From Niastella sp. OAS944 (GTDB lineage Bacteria; Bacteroidota; Bacteroidia; Chitinophagales; Chitinophagaceae): 64,000 bases of DNA. The stretch covers positions 992,001-1,056,000 of the forward strand of contig JANUBW010000001.1 of assembly GCA_024809215.1 (NCBI GenBank). Direction: 5' to 3'. This document shows positions 34,035-42,774 of the stretch, in pieces. A program made the position numbers and the translations under genes. Under the pieces are notes generated by a model that ran no database searches, was not told the DNA's origin, and saw only the letters and a program-made list of their open reading frames with translations. Position 1 is the stretch's first letter. Each line of letters starts with the position of its first letter.

Positions 34035-34343
34035 ATGAATTTGTCGATACCGCAAAAGCAACGCTGGCTCATATTGATAGGTATTCCGGGAGCCGCATTG
34101 GGAATGTTATCCTCTGGCTATGGATTCTGGCTTTCGCTCACCGCACTTTTGCTGATCATTCTCACCCTAATGTTTAAGCAACCCGATCACTCGCGGCAAA
34201 ACATCACTACACCCGATCAGGCAATGCCCCCGGGAATAAACAAGCTGGATGAGATGATAAAGTTATTAGACCAAAAAGAGAAGGGTATAATAACGAATGC
34301 AGAATATGAGGAAAGAAGAGCAGACCTTATATATAATCATTAA
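34035..34343 (+). CDS. Small membrane protein with SHOCT-like C-terminal domain
   Basis: 102 residues. Two hydrophobic segments lie at about 11-28 and 30-47 (WLILIGIPGAALGMLSSGYG, LSLTALLLIILTLMF). The last 30 residues (KLDEMIKLLDQKEKGIITNAEYEERRADLI) match the SHOCT pattern, a short C-terminal helix pair often found on small membrane or stress proteins. Function unknown. The following hairpin probably ends transcription from both sides. Confidence 0.65.
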   Translation: MNLSIPQKQRWLILIGIPGAALGMLSSGYGFWLSLTALLLIILTLMFKQPDHSRQNITTPDQAMPPGINKLDEMIKLLDQKEKGIITNAEYEERRADLIYNH

Positions 34344-34374
34344 TAAAAAAGCCCATCCTTGTTACGGAATGGGC
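34341..34374 (-). terminator. Terminator of the FAD oxidoreductase gene
   Basis: Read on the minus strand, GCCCATTCC pairs with GGATGGGC (34374-34366 and 34358-34351) with one bulged base, followed by TTTTTT (34350-34345). Confidence 0.75.
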
Positions 34375-34394
34375 CCTCCAATAATTCCTATAAT

Positions 34395-36401
34395 TTATTT
34401 TGCCTCCGGCACCAGTAGCACCGCATCTGCCACCACGGCTCCATCGGCGCCAGCTGCATGTATTGTTATATGTGCATCGGCGCCGGTTTGTAATTTATAT
34501 TTACCAATCAACACCCACTCACCAGAGGTTTGTCCCTGCACCTGAATATCGGCCCGCTTCAGTGTTACTTTTGTTTCTTTACTGCCATCAAAAACAGTGA
34601 CCGTTGTTTGTGAAGCCAGTTTTTTATAATTAGGCAACATATAAGTATATACCTGGTAGGTGCCGGCTTTTTCAATAACCGGTTTGTATTGTACCGAACG
34701 ATCTTCAGCAGATGGCTCCTCGGCCGTAAGTACCGAAGGGCCATAACCCATATGCTCTTTGGTGGTCCAGTTTCCTTTTATAGTTACCTGGTTGGCATTG
34801 GAATTATCAACCACTATTTCAGGTATGCTGCCATCGGCCAGCGGATTTGTTTTAAGCGTTTGTTGTAGTTGTTGCACATTTATGTCCTGCACATCCTGTT
34901 TTGCCTGAATGGCCATGGAAGCCGCAGTAGCTGCCGCTTGTGCCAGCACCATAAACACCGGTTCCATTCGAATAGAACCATAAGCAATATGGCTGGCCGA
35001 TAAACAAACTGGCACCAACAGGTTCTTACATTCTTTTGCCCGCGGAACAATAGAACGGTACGAAATGGGATATGGACCAAAACCACCTATTTGCACATCG
35101 CCTTCGTTCTTCACCATACCGTTCACTACAATACGTTGCGTATTGTGGCTATCCATAGTATATGCAGCCATACCAACGCCATCGGTCACCACTTCTTTAC
35201 CCAGGCAATTGGCCTCCGTCATTACATAGGCGCTGATCATTCTGCGCGCTTCGCGCACATACAATTGCGGGGAGAAATTTTTATTGTCGGTATACTCATC
35301 TTTGGGATAACCCCAGGTAAGCATTTCTTTACGCAGGTTTTCGGGCATGCGGGCATCGTGCCCAATAAAATACAATAAGCCTTTTACATATGTTTCATGT
35401 TGTTGTATAATATCTTTCCTTTTTTCGGCATTGCCGTCAGGATAGCCATAATTCATCCCGATCATATCGGTTGAAAAAGCGCCGTTGTTATTGACATCGG
35501 TTTTATGATTGGGCATGCGATCAAGTTTCATAAGGGCGCTCAACCTGGCCGCCGGCTTTTTCTCAAGCAGGCGCAGCAGCAATTCATATTTGGTGGAGTC
35601 GTATCCTTCGGGGCGGGTGATATCAATGCGGTTAGCAGGTTCATCGGTTAAACAGATCCTGTAATTATAAGCCTGCACCTTGGTGTCGGCCGAACCGGCA
35701 GGAAGTAAAGCACCATCGGCAATACCCCACAATAAACCGCTTTCGGGTTTACCAGGCACTTTATATGGATCAACCCCATCGGGAAACTGGTGATGTTCGC
35801 GCATTTGCACGCCATTGATGGTTTCATTGTACCAACTGTTCGATTCACGCCCCACCGTATACGAAACGGCTGCCTTTGCCATAAGGTCGCCTTCGTATGA
35901 GCAGTCGATGAACATTTTCGCGGCTATCCGTTTGGTTGTTATCTTCCCTTCTTCATTAACATATTCCAGATCAAGCTCTTTTATATAACCAAATTCACTT
36001 CTTACACCTGTAAGCGTATGCCCCAGCGCCACATCAACCTTGGCCGCTTTTATATATTGCATAAAAACGTCTTTTGCGACATGGGGTTCAAAGATCCAGG
36101 ACTCAAACTTACCATACCGCTTCCCTACCCTGCGGTAAAAATCGAGGCCCAACCCTGTTACCGCATATTTATTTCCAATATCTGTAAAACCAAGTCCGCC
36201 CGAGGTTAAGCCACCAATATGTTTACCGGGTTCAACTACCAGAACGGTCTGGTGTAACTTCTTAGCTGTATACGCGGCTATGATGCCAGCTGAAGTGGCG
36301 CCATATATACATACATCAACCTGAACAGATTTGGGACTTTGACTATGAGCGGGAAAAACAAAAAGAAGAATGGCAATTACCAGCATTCGCAATTGTAACA
36401 T
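34395..36401 (-). CDS. Secreted FAD-dependent oxidoreductase with C-terminal beta domain
   Basis: 668 residues from ATG 36401, with signal peptide MLQLRMLVIAILLFVFPAHS. An FAD Rossmann motif follows (VDVCIYGATSAGIIAAYTAKKL, then VVEPGKHIGGLTSGGLG), characteristic of the FAD_oxidored family (PF12831) common in Bacteroidota. The C-terminal ~130 residues (GNWTTKEHMGYGPS ... VVADAVLLVPE) resemble the golvesin / xanthan-lyase C-terminal domain. Such proteins are sometimes called xanthan lyase, but the lyase domain is absent here. Probably oxidises an extracytoplasmic sugar or related substrate; unknown. It ends at the hairpin at 34341-34374. Confidence 0.82.
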   Translation of the reverse strand: MLQLRMLVIAILLFVFPAHSQSPKSVQVDVCIYGATSAGIIAAYTAKKLHQTVLVVEPGKHIGGLTSGGLGFTDIGNKYAVTGLGLDFYRRVGKRYGKFESWIFEPHVAKDVFMQYIKAAKVDVALGHTLTGVRSEFGYIKELDLEYVNEEGKITTKRIAAKMFIDCSYEGDLMAKAAVSYTVGRESNSWYNETINGVQMREHHQFPDGVDPYKVPGKPESGLLWGIADGALLPAGSADTKVQAYNYRICLTDEPANRIDITRPEGYDSTKYELLLRLLEKKPAARLSALMKLDRMPNHKTDVNNNGAFSTDMIGMNYGYPDGNAEKRKDIIQQHETYVKGLLYFIGHDARMPENLRKEMLTWGYPKDEYTDNKNFSPQLYVREARRMISAYVMTEANCLGKEVVTDGVGMAAYTMDSHNTQRIVVNGMVKNEGDVQIGGFGPYPISYRSIVPRAKECKNLLVPVCLSASHIAYGSIRMEPVFMVLAQAAATAASMAIQAKQDVQDINVQQLQQTLKTNPLADGSIPEIVVDNSNANQVTIKGNWTTKEHMGYGPSVLTAEEPSAEDRSVQYKPVIEKAGTYQVYTYMLPNYKKLASQTTVTVFDGSKETKVTLKRADIQVQGQTSGEWVLIGKYKLQTGADAHITIHAAGADGAVVADAVLLVPEAK

Positions 36402-36460
36402 AAGCAATCGTTATTCAAATTAAAAGTAAAAATTATAGCTACATCGCAGATACCCGGTTA

Positions 36461-37027
36461 TTATTTCTCAGTTACAGGCAAATCGGTAATGCCCATTACG
36501 GAAACAATATTGGTATTGGGTTGTGGTTGTACCGGCTGCTGCTTTTGCATAAGGTCCATTTGACTGAACAAATTATTATACCGGCCCTTGGCATTTATGG
36601 TTTGAACCGTAAGCACTATTTGCGCGAGCCTTATAAATGCCTGCTCCCAGGTTTTGCGAACCAACTCGCCCCAGGCAGGATGTTGCTGCAGCAAAGCATT
36701 CATATTAGTTCTTGAGATATATAATATATCACAATTTTCAACGGCTTGTATATTGAACTTGGCCTGGCACTGATAGGTATAACTTTCAAGATCGGTAAAA
36801 AAGTTTCCTTCAAAAGCAAACCAGTTGGTCACAACCAGGTTATCCACCATCGTATAAATACGCAGCGATCCCTTTTCTACAAAATAATAGTTATCACAAT
36901 ACTGACCAACTTTTATCAGGTGACTTTCTTTTTCGAGGGTGAGCGGCTGAAACAACTGAACCATATGCTCCAATTCACTTTCCGTAGCCGAAATAGTGCG
37001 ATTTATATGGTCTTTCAGCGTTTTCAT
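36461..37027 (-). CDS. Crp/Fnr-like regulator with shortened DNA-binding end
   Basis: 188 residues. The cNMP-binding beta-roll (KVGQYCDNYYFVEKGSLRIY, then NWFAFEGNFFTDLESY) and dimer helix are clear and match the Bacteroidota Crp/Fnr group. In this group the protein normally ends with a helix-turn-helix of the form asyLGItpetLSRiR. Here the end reads IVSVMGITDLPVTEK and stops, after a Q/P-rich stretch, so the recognition helix looks degraded or missing. It may be a sensor domain without normal DNA binding, or a decaying gene. It is divergent from SusC pair 1 across 770 bases. Confidence 0.75.
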   Translation of the reverse strand: MKTLKDHINRTISATESELEHMVQLFQPLTLEKESHLIKVGQYCDNYYFVEKGSLRIYTMVDNLVVTNWFAFEGNFFTDLESYTYQCQAKFNIQAVENCDILYISRTNMNALLQQHPAWGELVRKTWEQAFIRLAQIVLTVQTINAKGRYNNLFSQMDLMQKQQPVQPQPNTNIVSVMGITDLPVTEK

Positions 37028-37240
37028 TATAATATAATATTAGGACGGGGATGGCGCAACAGGCGGGATTTGCACATTTCATACAGGACCATAACCGATA
37101 AACCAAAGGTATGATTTATAATAGCTGTTGCATATAAGTAGAAATACTATTTCGGAATTAATAATTTGTTTTCCCTCATTCGTAACCCGGTTTTGGTATT
37201 TCGGCCTAAGTTTGTACCTACGCAAACATTACAAGACCAG

Positions 37241-37577
37241 CGGAACCTCAGGTGATACCTGGGGATTCCGCCTGGCACAAGTTCCCGGCGAAGCCGGGAA
37301 CGGCTAGTGGCAAATGGTAAATGGCTAGTGGGGCTTAAATTACAAAACGCCCTGCAAGTTTTTTGCCTTCTGAAATTTGCAAATCCTATTTGCCTTTCCC
37401 CTACTCGCCACTCACCACTCGCTTTTTCCTCTATCACGTCTATCAACCTTTTAATCCCCTCCCCTGTGCGTTTTCCTGCAACCTACCTATTAACTGTATT
37501 ACCGCTATCAACTCTATCATCTCTATAAACTTTTCAACCTCCTTGTTAACTTGTCAACCTGTTAACCTGTCAACTTT
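37241..37577. repeat. Two REP-like hairpins plus mixed word array upstream of susC 1
   Basis: Two stem-loops lie side by side: 37241-37270 (CGGAACCTCAGGT ... ATTCCG) and a perfect GTTCCCGGC / GCCGGGAAC stem at 37281-37301 with a GAA loop. Word blocks follow: GGCTAGTGG / AAATGG words at 37302-37330, their reverse CGCCACTCACCACTCGC at 37405-37421, TCTATCA words at 37432-37530, and GTTAAC / GTCAAC words at 37530-37577. The rest of the gap up to 37797 is AT-rich leader; an exact -7-like TACTTTTG stands at 37605-37612. Confidence 0.65.
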
Positions 37578-37604
37578 ATACTCACCCCAACCACTACGCT
37601 AAAA

Positions 37605-37612
37605 TACTTTTG
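37605..37612 (+). promoter_or_regulatory. Possible -7 promoter element for susC 1
   Basis: TACTTTTG fits the Bacteroidota TAnnTTTG box. No clear TTG -33 element at 19-21 bases upstream, and the leader to 37798 would be about 180 bases. Low support. Confidence 0.25.
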
Positions 37613-37797
37613 CAAAACAGTACCAATAACATAACACACCCTTCACATTCTGGTAACACCGAAAGTTTCCCTTTGCAATCTTTCCAAAATTTTAATGCAC
37701 CACCCTTACCTATCCTTAACGGAGCTGTGCCAGCATTTTAAAAATTAAATTTATAAAGGTTCACTGACCCGAATCTTGTAACACCAAACATTTAATC

Positions 37798-40791
37798 ATG
37801 AGAAAAAAAATCATGCGTTTTTTTTGTTTTTCGCTTGCCCAAAAAACATCTTTATCACTACTAACTGCATGGTTACTTTTACTTGCTGTACCAGCACTGG
37901 CCTTTCAGCAACAAGACAAAACAATTAAAGGAAAAGTTACAGATGATAATAAAGCACCACTGGCCAATGTAAGCGTAAGCGTACAGGGCAGTAACAATTC
38001 GGTAATGACCGATGCAGAAGGAAACTTCACCATAACCGTTCCTTCAAACAAAGCCATCCTGCTGTTTTCTTCCATTGGTTATGGCAACAAAGAAGTTTCG
38101 GTTGGCAACCAAACAACCTTAAAAATTACACTTACGCTCGCCTCAAAACAATTGAGCGATGTAGTGGTAACCGGTTATGGCCGTTCAAGCAAAAAGACCA
38201 TCACCGGTGCGGTTACCAGCATCAGCAACGAAAACTTTAACCAGGTGGTAACAGGTTCACCAACTCAATTACTGCAAGGTAAAGTGCCTGGCTTGAACGT
38301 TGCTCACAGCGGTGACCCCAACAAAAAGCCCGATGTAATTCTGCGCGGCCCCTCTACTTTGCGCGATGGCGCCAATGAGCCCTTTTATGTTATTGATGGT
38401 GTACCCGGCGCTGCGCTGGAGCTGGTAGCGCCAACCGATATCGTTTCAATTGATGTATTGAAAGATGCTTCTTCAACCGCCATTTATGGTTCACGTGCCG
38501 CCAACGGTGTTATTATGATCACTACCCGCCGGGCAAAACAAGGCCAGAATATATTGACCTATAACCCATATGTGGCCTTTGAAAAAGTGTCAAACGAAAT
38601 AGACATGCTGAGCGCCGGTGAACTAAAAGATTATCTGTCGCGAAACGGGCAAACGTTAATGTCGCAATACAACGATAGCGGCGCTAATGTAAACTGGCAA
38701 AAAGAAGTAATGCGCCCTACCGGTGTTTCGCATAACCATAATATAGCCATCAACGGTTCGCAGGGCAGTACGTTATATGGCGCCAGCTTAAACTATTTCG
38801 ATAACCAGGGTATAGTTAAGAACTCGAGATTGAAACGTGTTGTTGCCCGGGGTAACCTCGAAAGCAAGTTCTTTAATGAACGCCTGAAACTGGGTATTTC
38901 ATTAACCAACAGCACCACCAAACACAATGATGTTGACCAGGGCGCCCTGTTCAACAACATGCTTACCTATATGCCAACAGTAAACATTCGTCGCCCCGAT
39001 GGTACATTCACAGAAGATTTCAGCCGCGGCGGATATTTAAACCCGGTAGGTATTCTTGCCAATAATACATTAAAAAGCAAGGAAGAAAAAACATTGTTGA
39101 CCGGTTTGGCCGAAGTAAAGATCGTGAAAGGGTTGATCTATACCCTTAGCATTTCAGGCCAAAAAGAAGCAACCATTCGCGATATTTATTATGGTGCCCT
39201 GTCGGGTCAGGCAGTAGGCGCCAGCGGCCGCGCATACCGCAGCAACTTTGAGAACACCAAACAGGTGGTTGAATCTTATTTCAACTACGACCAGTCATTC
39301 GGCCAGCACAATATTAAATTACTGGGTGGTTATTCGTTCCAACAGGACCGTATTGGCGATGGCTTTGGAATTTCAACACAGGGCTATACCAACGACCTGC
39401 TTACATATTACAACTTTGCAGTAAGTAACCCTTATACGGTTGGTAATGTAAGATTTGATAACGCCATTATTTCTACCCTTCGGTTGATCTCTTTTTATGG
39501 CCGTGTTAATTACCAGTTTGCCGATAAATATTTATTCCAGGCTTCGTTACGTAAAGATGGATCATCGGCTTTTGGTAAGAACAATCGCTGGGGTTATTTC
39601 CCTGCCGTATCTGCCGGCTGGCGCATTACACAGGAAGCATTCATGGCCGATCAAAAGATCTTCAATGAGCTGAAGTTAAGGGCCGGTTACGGTGTTTCGG
39701 GTAACTCACAGGGTTTTGATGCATTTACTTCTATTGTACGATATGGCCAAAGTGGGAAGTTCTACCTGAATGGCAATTACCAAACCGGCTTATTACCCGT
39801 GCAAAATGAAAATGCCGATCTTAAATGGGAAAGTACAGCCATGACCAACCTGGGTCTCGACTTCGCCATACTGAATAACAAAGTGAGCGGTTCTATTGAC
39901 TATTACATTAAAAATACGTCTGACCTGATTTATAATTACCCCGTACCAACCGCTCAGTTCTTTGTAAACACCATGACCGCCAACGTGGGTAAAGTAAAAA
40001 ATACCGGTATTGAACTTACCCTTACCGCAACGCCTGTTTCAACAAAAGGTTTTACCTGGACCACCTCGGCCAACCTGGCGCATAATAAGAACGAAGTAAC
40101 TTCGCTTTCGAATGATAAATTCCCTGCGTTAACATCTATACCAACCTCTTACCTGGGTGGTAAAGGACAAACAAACGTATGGAGCCAGGTTATTATGGAA
40201 GGCCAGCCGCTGGGAACCTTCAGCCTGTGGCATTATGTAGGTAAAAACGATCAGGGTGTAAGTACCTTCCTTACTGCCGATGGAAAAGTAATTGCCAGCC
40301 AGCCATCAACCTCAGACCTCATGATTGCCGGAAACGCACAGCCGAAACTGATCTTTGGCTGGAACAACAGCTTTACCTATAAGAATTTTGACCTGAACTT
40401 CTTCTTAAGAGGTGTAACCGGTAACAAGGTCCTGAACAACACCCTGGCCCAGTTAAACAACCCGGCCGATTCAAAAACGCTGAACATTCCAACATTTACA
40501 CTGGGTGAAGCATACAAAGACAATGTGGCCTACCTCACATCAGACCGTTTCCTGGAAGATGGCACTTACATCCGCATGGATAATGCCACCCTGGGCTATT
40601 CGCTGAAAACAAAGATCAAAGGCATAAACAAAATGCGCTTTTATCTTTCAACCAGCAACCTGTTTACTATAACCAATTATCGTGGTATCGATCCTGAGAT
40701 CAGCATCACCGGCACGCAGCCAGGTATAGATGCCAAGAACTTCTATCCAAAAACAAGATCGTTCATCATTGGCGCCAACTTTATGTTCTAG
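37798..40791 (+). CDS. SusC/RagA TonB-linked outer-membrane receptor (pair 1)
   Basis: 997 residues. Signal-type N-terminus (SLLTAWLLLLAVPALAFQ), then a carboxypeptidase-D regulatory-like domain (KTIKGKVTDDNKAPLANVSVSVQG, about 42-120), a plug domain with DVVVTGYGRSSKKTITGAVTSI and the SusC signature DVLKDASSTAIYGSRAANGVIMITT (about 222-246), and a 22-strand barrel ending FIIGANFMF. It imports a TonB-dependent ligand captured by its SusD partner 54 bases downstream. There is no dedicated glycoside hydrolase next to it, so the substrate cannot be assigned. Confidence 0.95.
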   Translation: MRKKIMRFFCFSLAQKTSLSLLTAWLLLLAVPALAFQQQDKTIKGKVTDDNKAPLANVSVSVQGSNNSVMTDAEGNFTITVPSNKAILLFSSIGYGNKEVSVGNQTTLKITLTLASKQLSDVVVTGYGRSSKKTITGAVTSISNENFNQVVTGSPTQLLQGKVPGLNVAHSGDPNKKPDVILRGPSTLRDGANEPFYVIDGVPGAALELVAPTDIVSIDVLKDASSTAIYGSRAANGVIMITTRRAKQGQNILTYNPYVAFEKVSNEIDMLSAGELKDYLSRNGQTLMSQYNDSGANVNWQKEVMRPTGVSHNHNIAINGSQGSTLYGASLNYFDNQGIVKNSRLKRVVARGNLESKFFNERLKLGISLTNSTTKHNDVDQGALFNNMLTYMPTVNIRRPDGTFTEDFSRGGYLNPVGILANNTLKSKEEKTLLTGLAEVKIVKGLIYTLSISGQKEATIRDIYYGALSGQAVGASGRAYRSNFENTKQVVESYFNYDQSFGQHNIKLLGGYSFQQDRIGDGFGISTQGYTNDLLTYYNFAVSNPYTVGNVRFDNAIISTLRLISFYGRVNYQFADKYLFQASLRKDGSSAFGKNNRWGYFPAVSAGWRITQEAFMADQKIFNELKLRAGYGVSGNSQGFDAFTSIVRYGQSGKFYLNGNYQTGLLPVQNENADLKWESTAMTNLGLDFAILNNKVSGSIDYYIKNTSDLIYNYPVPTAQFFVNTMTANVGKVKNTGIELTLTATPVSTKGFTWTTSANLAHNKNEVTSLSNDKFPALTSIPTSYLGGKGQTNVWSQVIMEGQPLGTFSLWHYVGKNDQGVSTFLTADGKVIASQPSTSDLMIAGNAQPKLIFGWNNSFTYKNFDLNFFLRGVTGNKVLNNTLAQLNNPADSKTLNIPTFTLGEAYKDNVAYLTSDRFLEDGTYIRMDNATLGYSLKTKIKGINKMRFYLSTSNLFTITNYRGIDPEISITGTQPGIDAKNFYPKTRSFIIGANFMF

Positions 40792-40845
40792 CCAAATACA
40801 TTTTAATATAATCAAGTAAACGATATCAAAAATAAAATTACCAGT

Positions 40846-42480
40846 ATGAAGAAGATATTGATCGCATTAGCAGCTATCACAACAATAGCAGGTGCGTGTA
40901 CCAAACTGGATGTTACACCCGAATCGCAATATACAGAGAACAACTTTCCTAAAACCGCTGGCGACTTTCAGGCGCTTATTGGGCCCATATATACTCAGCT
41001 GGCCAGCAAATATGCCATTGAATATTTTAGAATGCAGGAGCTTACCACCGATGAGCTGATACTCCCCGGCCGCGATGGTAACTACGACGATGGAGGCCAG
41101 TACCGCCAACACCACAATCATACCTATACACCAGACCACGTGAATGTAAAAGATGTTTGGGAATGGGGCTTTGGCGCCATCAATACCTGCAACCGCGTAT
41201 TGAGTAATATTGCCAATTCAACAATGGCCGAAACGGATCCATCACGTATAAGCTCAGTGGCAGAAGTAAAAGCCATGCGCGCCCTGTTCTATTACTTTAT
41301 GATGGATATTTACGGCAATGTACCTATTGTTGACACTTTTCCTGTGAAAGACCTTCCAAAAACGAAACCGAGGGCCGAAGTGTTTCAGTTTATAGAAAAA
41401 GAATTGAAAGCCATCGTAAAGAACCTGCCGGTAAAAAATGCAACCAACCCTATTGCAACCTATGGCCACCCAACCCAGGGAATGGTGTATGCCTTACTGG
41501 CCAAAATGTACCTCAATGCAAAAGTGTATACCGGTGCCGAAAGAAACAATGAAACGGTAGCCATGTGCGATAGTGTAATTGCATCAAAGCGTTATTCACT
41601 CGATCCTGTTTATGCCGATGTATTTGCTCCGGACAATGGCCCGGCCACTACAGAAACTATTTTTGCCATTCCTTACGATCCGCTGTTGCTCGATGGTAAC
41701 CAGTTTACCCGCCATGGTATTATGGCTTACCTGTGGCCTAAGTATGGTGTACCTAATAACCTGAGTATTTCAATGAGTGCTACCGGCGAATTTTATAACC
41801 TCTTTAATTTACCCGGTGACGATAGAAATGCAACCTGGTTAATAGGTAAACAATATAACCTCGATAGTACACCGTTTACCATAAAGCTACCTAAAACCGA
41901 TCTCGATGCCAGCTATACCGGCCCTAAAGGCGATACCGTATGGCAACTGGAGATCACCAAAGACATCAAAATGACCGGTAAAAAACCTTTTGATGTTGGT
42001 AACGATTACCTGGCCCGTTGCATGGGTGTACGTTCTATTAAATACTACCCCGACAGGGCAACTACCGCTGCTACCCGTATGAGCGGTAACGATATGCCCA
42101 TTTTCAGATTGGCCGATATTTATTTAATGAAAGCCGAAGCTATTGTTCGCGGCGCTGCAGCAACAACAGTGAACGGAGAAGCACAAACCGCCCTGGTTCT
42201 ATTAAATAAAGTACGCGCCCGGGCAAAAGCGCCATTAGCGACAACCGTAGATTTGGATATGCTCTTAAATGAGCGCGCCCGTGAGTTGTATTGGGAAAAC
42301 TGGCGCCGGAACGACCTTATTCGTTTCGACAAATTTGAAACAGAATATCCTATCCCCGGCGATGTAGCTACATCTGGCTACACGCCTGGTATGAATAAAG
42401 ATACCCGTAGAAGAATATTCCCTATTCCAACTTCAGAAAGAAAACTGAACGTAAACCTGGAGCAAAACCCCGGCTATTAA
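40846..42480 (+). CDS. SusD/RagB nutrient-binding outer-membrane lipoprotein (pair 1)
   Basis: 544 residues. Lipoprotein signal MKKILIALAAITTIAGAC with lipobox GAC, then SusD TPR-like helical body (residues about 25-540) including VKAMRALFYYFMMDIYGNVPIV and the C-terminal LLNERARELYWENWRRNDLIRFDKF signature of RagB/SusD. It binds the glycan or peptide ligand at the cell surface and lids the SusC transporter encoded just upstream. Ends in LNVNLEQNPGY, a common SusD C-terminus. Confidence 0.95.
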   Translation: MKKILIALAAITTIAGACTKLDVTPESQYTENNFPKTAGDFQALIGPIYTQLASKYAIEYFRMQELTTDELILPGRDGNYDDGGQYRQHHNHTYTPDHVNVKDVWEWGFGAINTCNRVLSNIANSTMAETDPSRISSVAEVKAMRALFYYFMMDIYGNVPIVDTFPVKDLPKTKPRAEVFQFIEKELKAIVKNLPVKNATNPIATYGHPTQGMVYALLAKMYLNAKVYTGAERNNETVAMCDSVIASKRYSLDPVYADVFAPDNGPATTETIFAIPYDPLLLDGNQFTRHGIMAYLWPKYGVPNNLSISMSATGEFYNLFNLPGDDRNATWLIGKQYNLDSTPFTIKLPKTDLDASYTGPKGDTVWQLEITKDIKMTGKKPFDVGNDYLARCMGVRSIKYYPDRATTAATRMSGNDMPIFRLADIYLMKAEAIVRGAAATTVNGEAQTALVLLNKVRARAKAPLATTVDLDMLLNERARELYWENWRRNDLIRFDKFETEYPIPGDVATSGYTPGMNKDTRRRIFPIPTSERKLNVNLEQNPGY

Positions 42481-42599
42481 TTACAGACCCTAAGACGACT
42501 ACTTTCACGAGTCCCCTTTTGCCGGCTGGCGGCAGGGGACTTGTTCGTTTTTACCGGGGTCGGGCAGGCTTTTGCTTCGTATTTTGTTATGGTCAACTT

Positions 42600-42666
42600 C
42601 GTACCAAGTCCGTACTAAGTCCGTACCAAGTCCGTACCAAGTCCGTGGTTTTAACGTACTTGGTAC
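42600..42666. repeat. 11-bp tandem repeat CGTACCAAGTC x4 with inverse copy
   Basis: Four head-to-tail copies of CGTACCAAGTC at 42600-42643 (one base differs in copy 2). GTACTTGGTAC at 42656-42666 is the reverse-complementary word. It lies between susD 1 and the permease gene, about 120 bases after the susD stop. Confidence 0.8.
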
Positions 42667-42774
42667 TCTTTTTATACGTTAATCGTACGTTTTTAAGACG
42701 AACCAGGCCATAAGAAAGATGGTACCAAACCCTATACAGCTTTTGCTTATCTTCAGCCCTTAACCCGTTTCAGC

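Noticed and set aside
34395-36401. Xanthan lyase
   Set aside because: Only the C-terminal beta domain resembles proteins so named; the main domain is an FAD oxidoreductase.
42481-42774. Purine riboswitch before the permease
   Set aside because: I could not find the paired helices and conserved loops of the purine aptamer; only the 11-mer repeats are evident.
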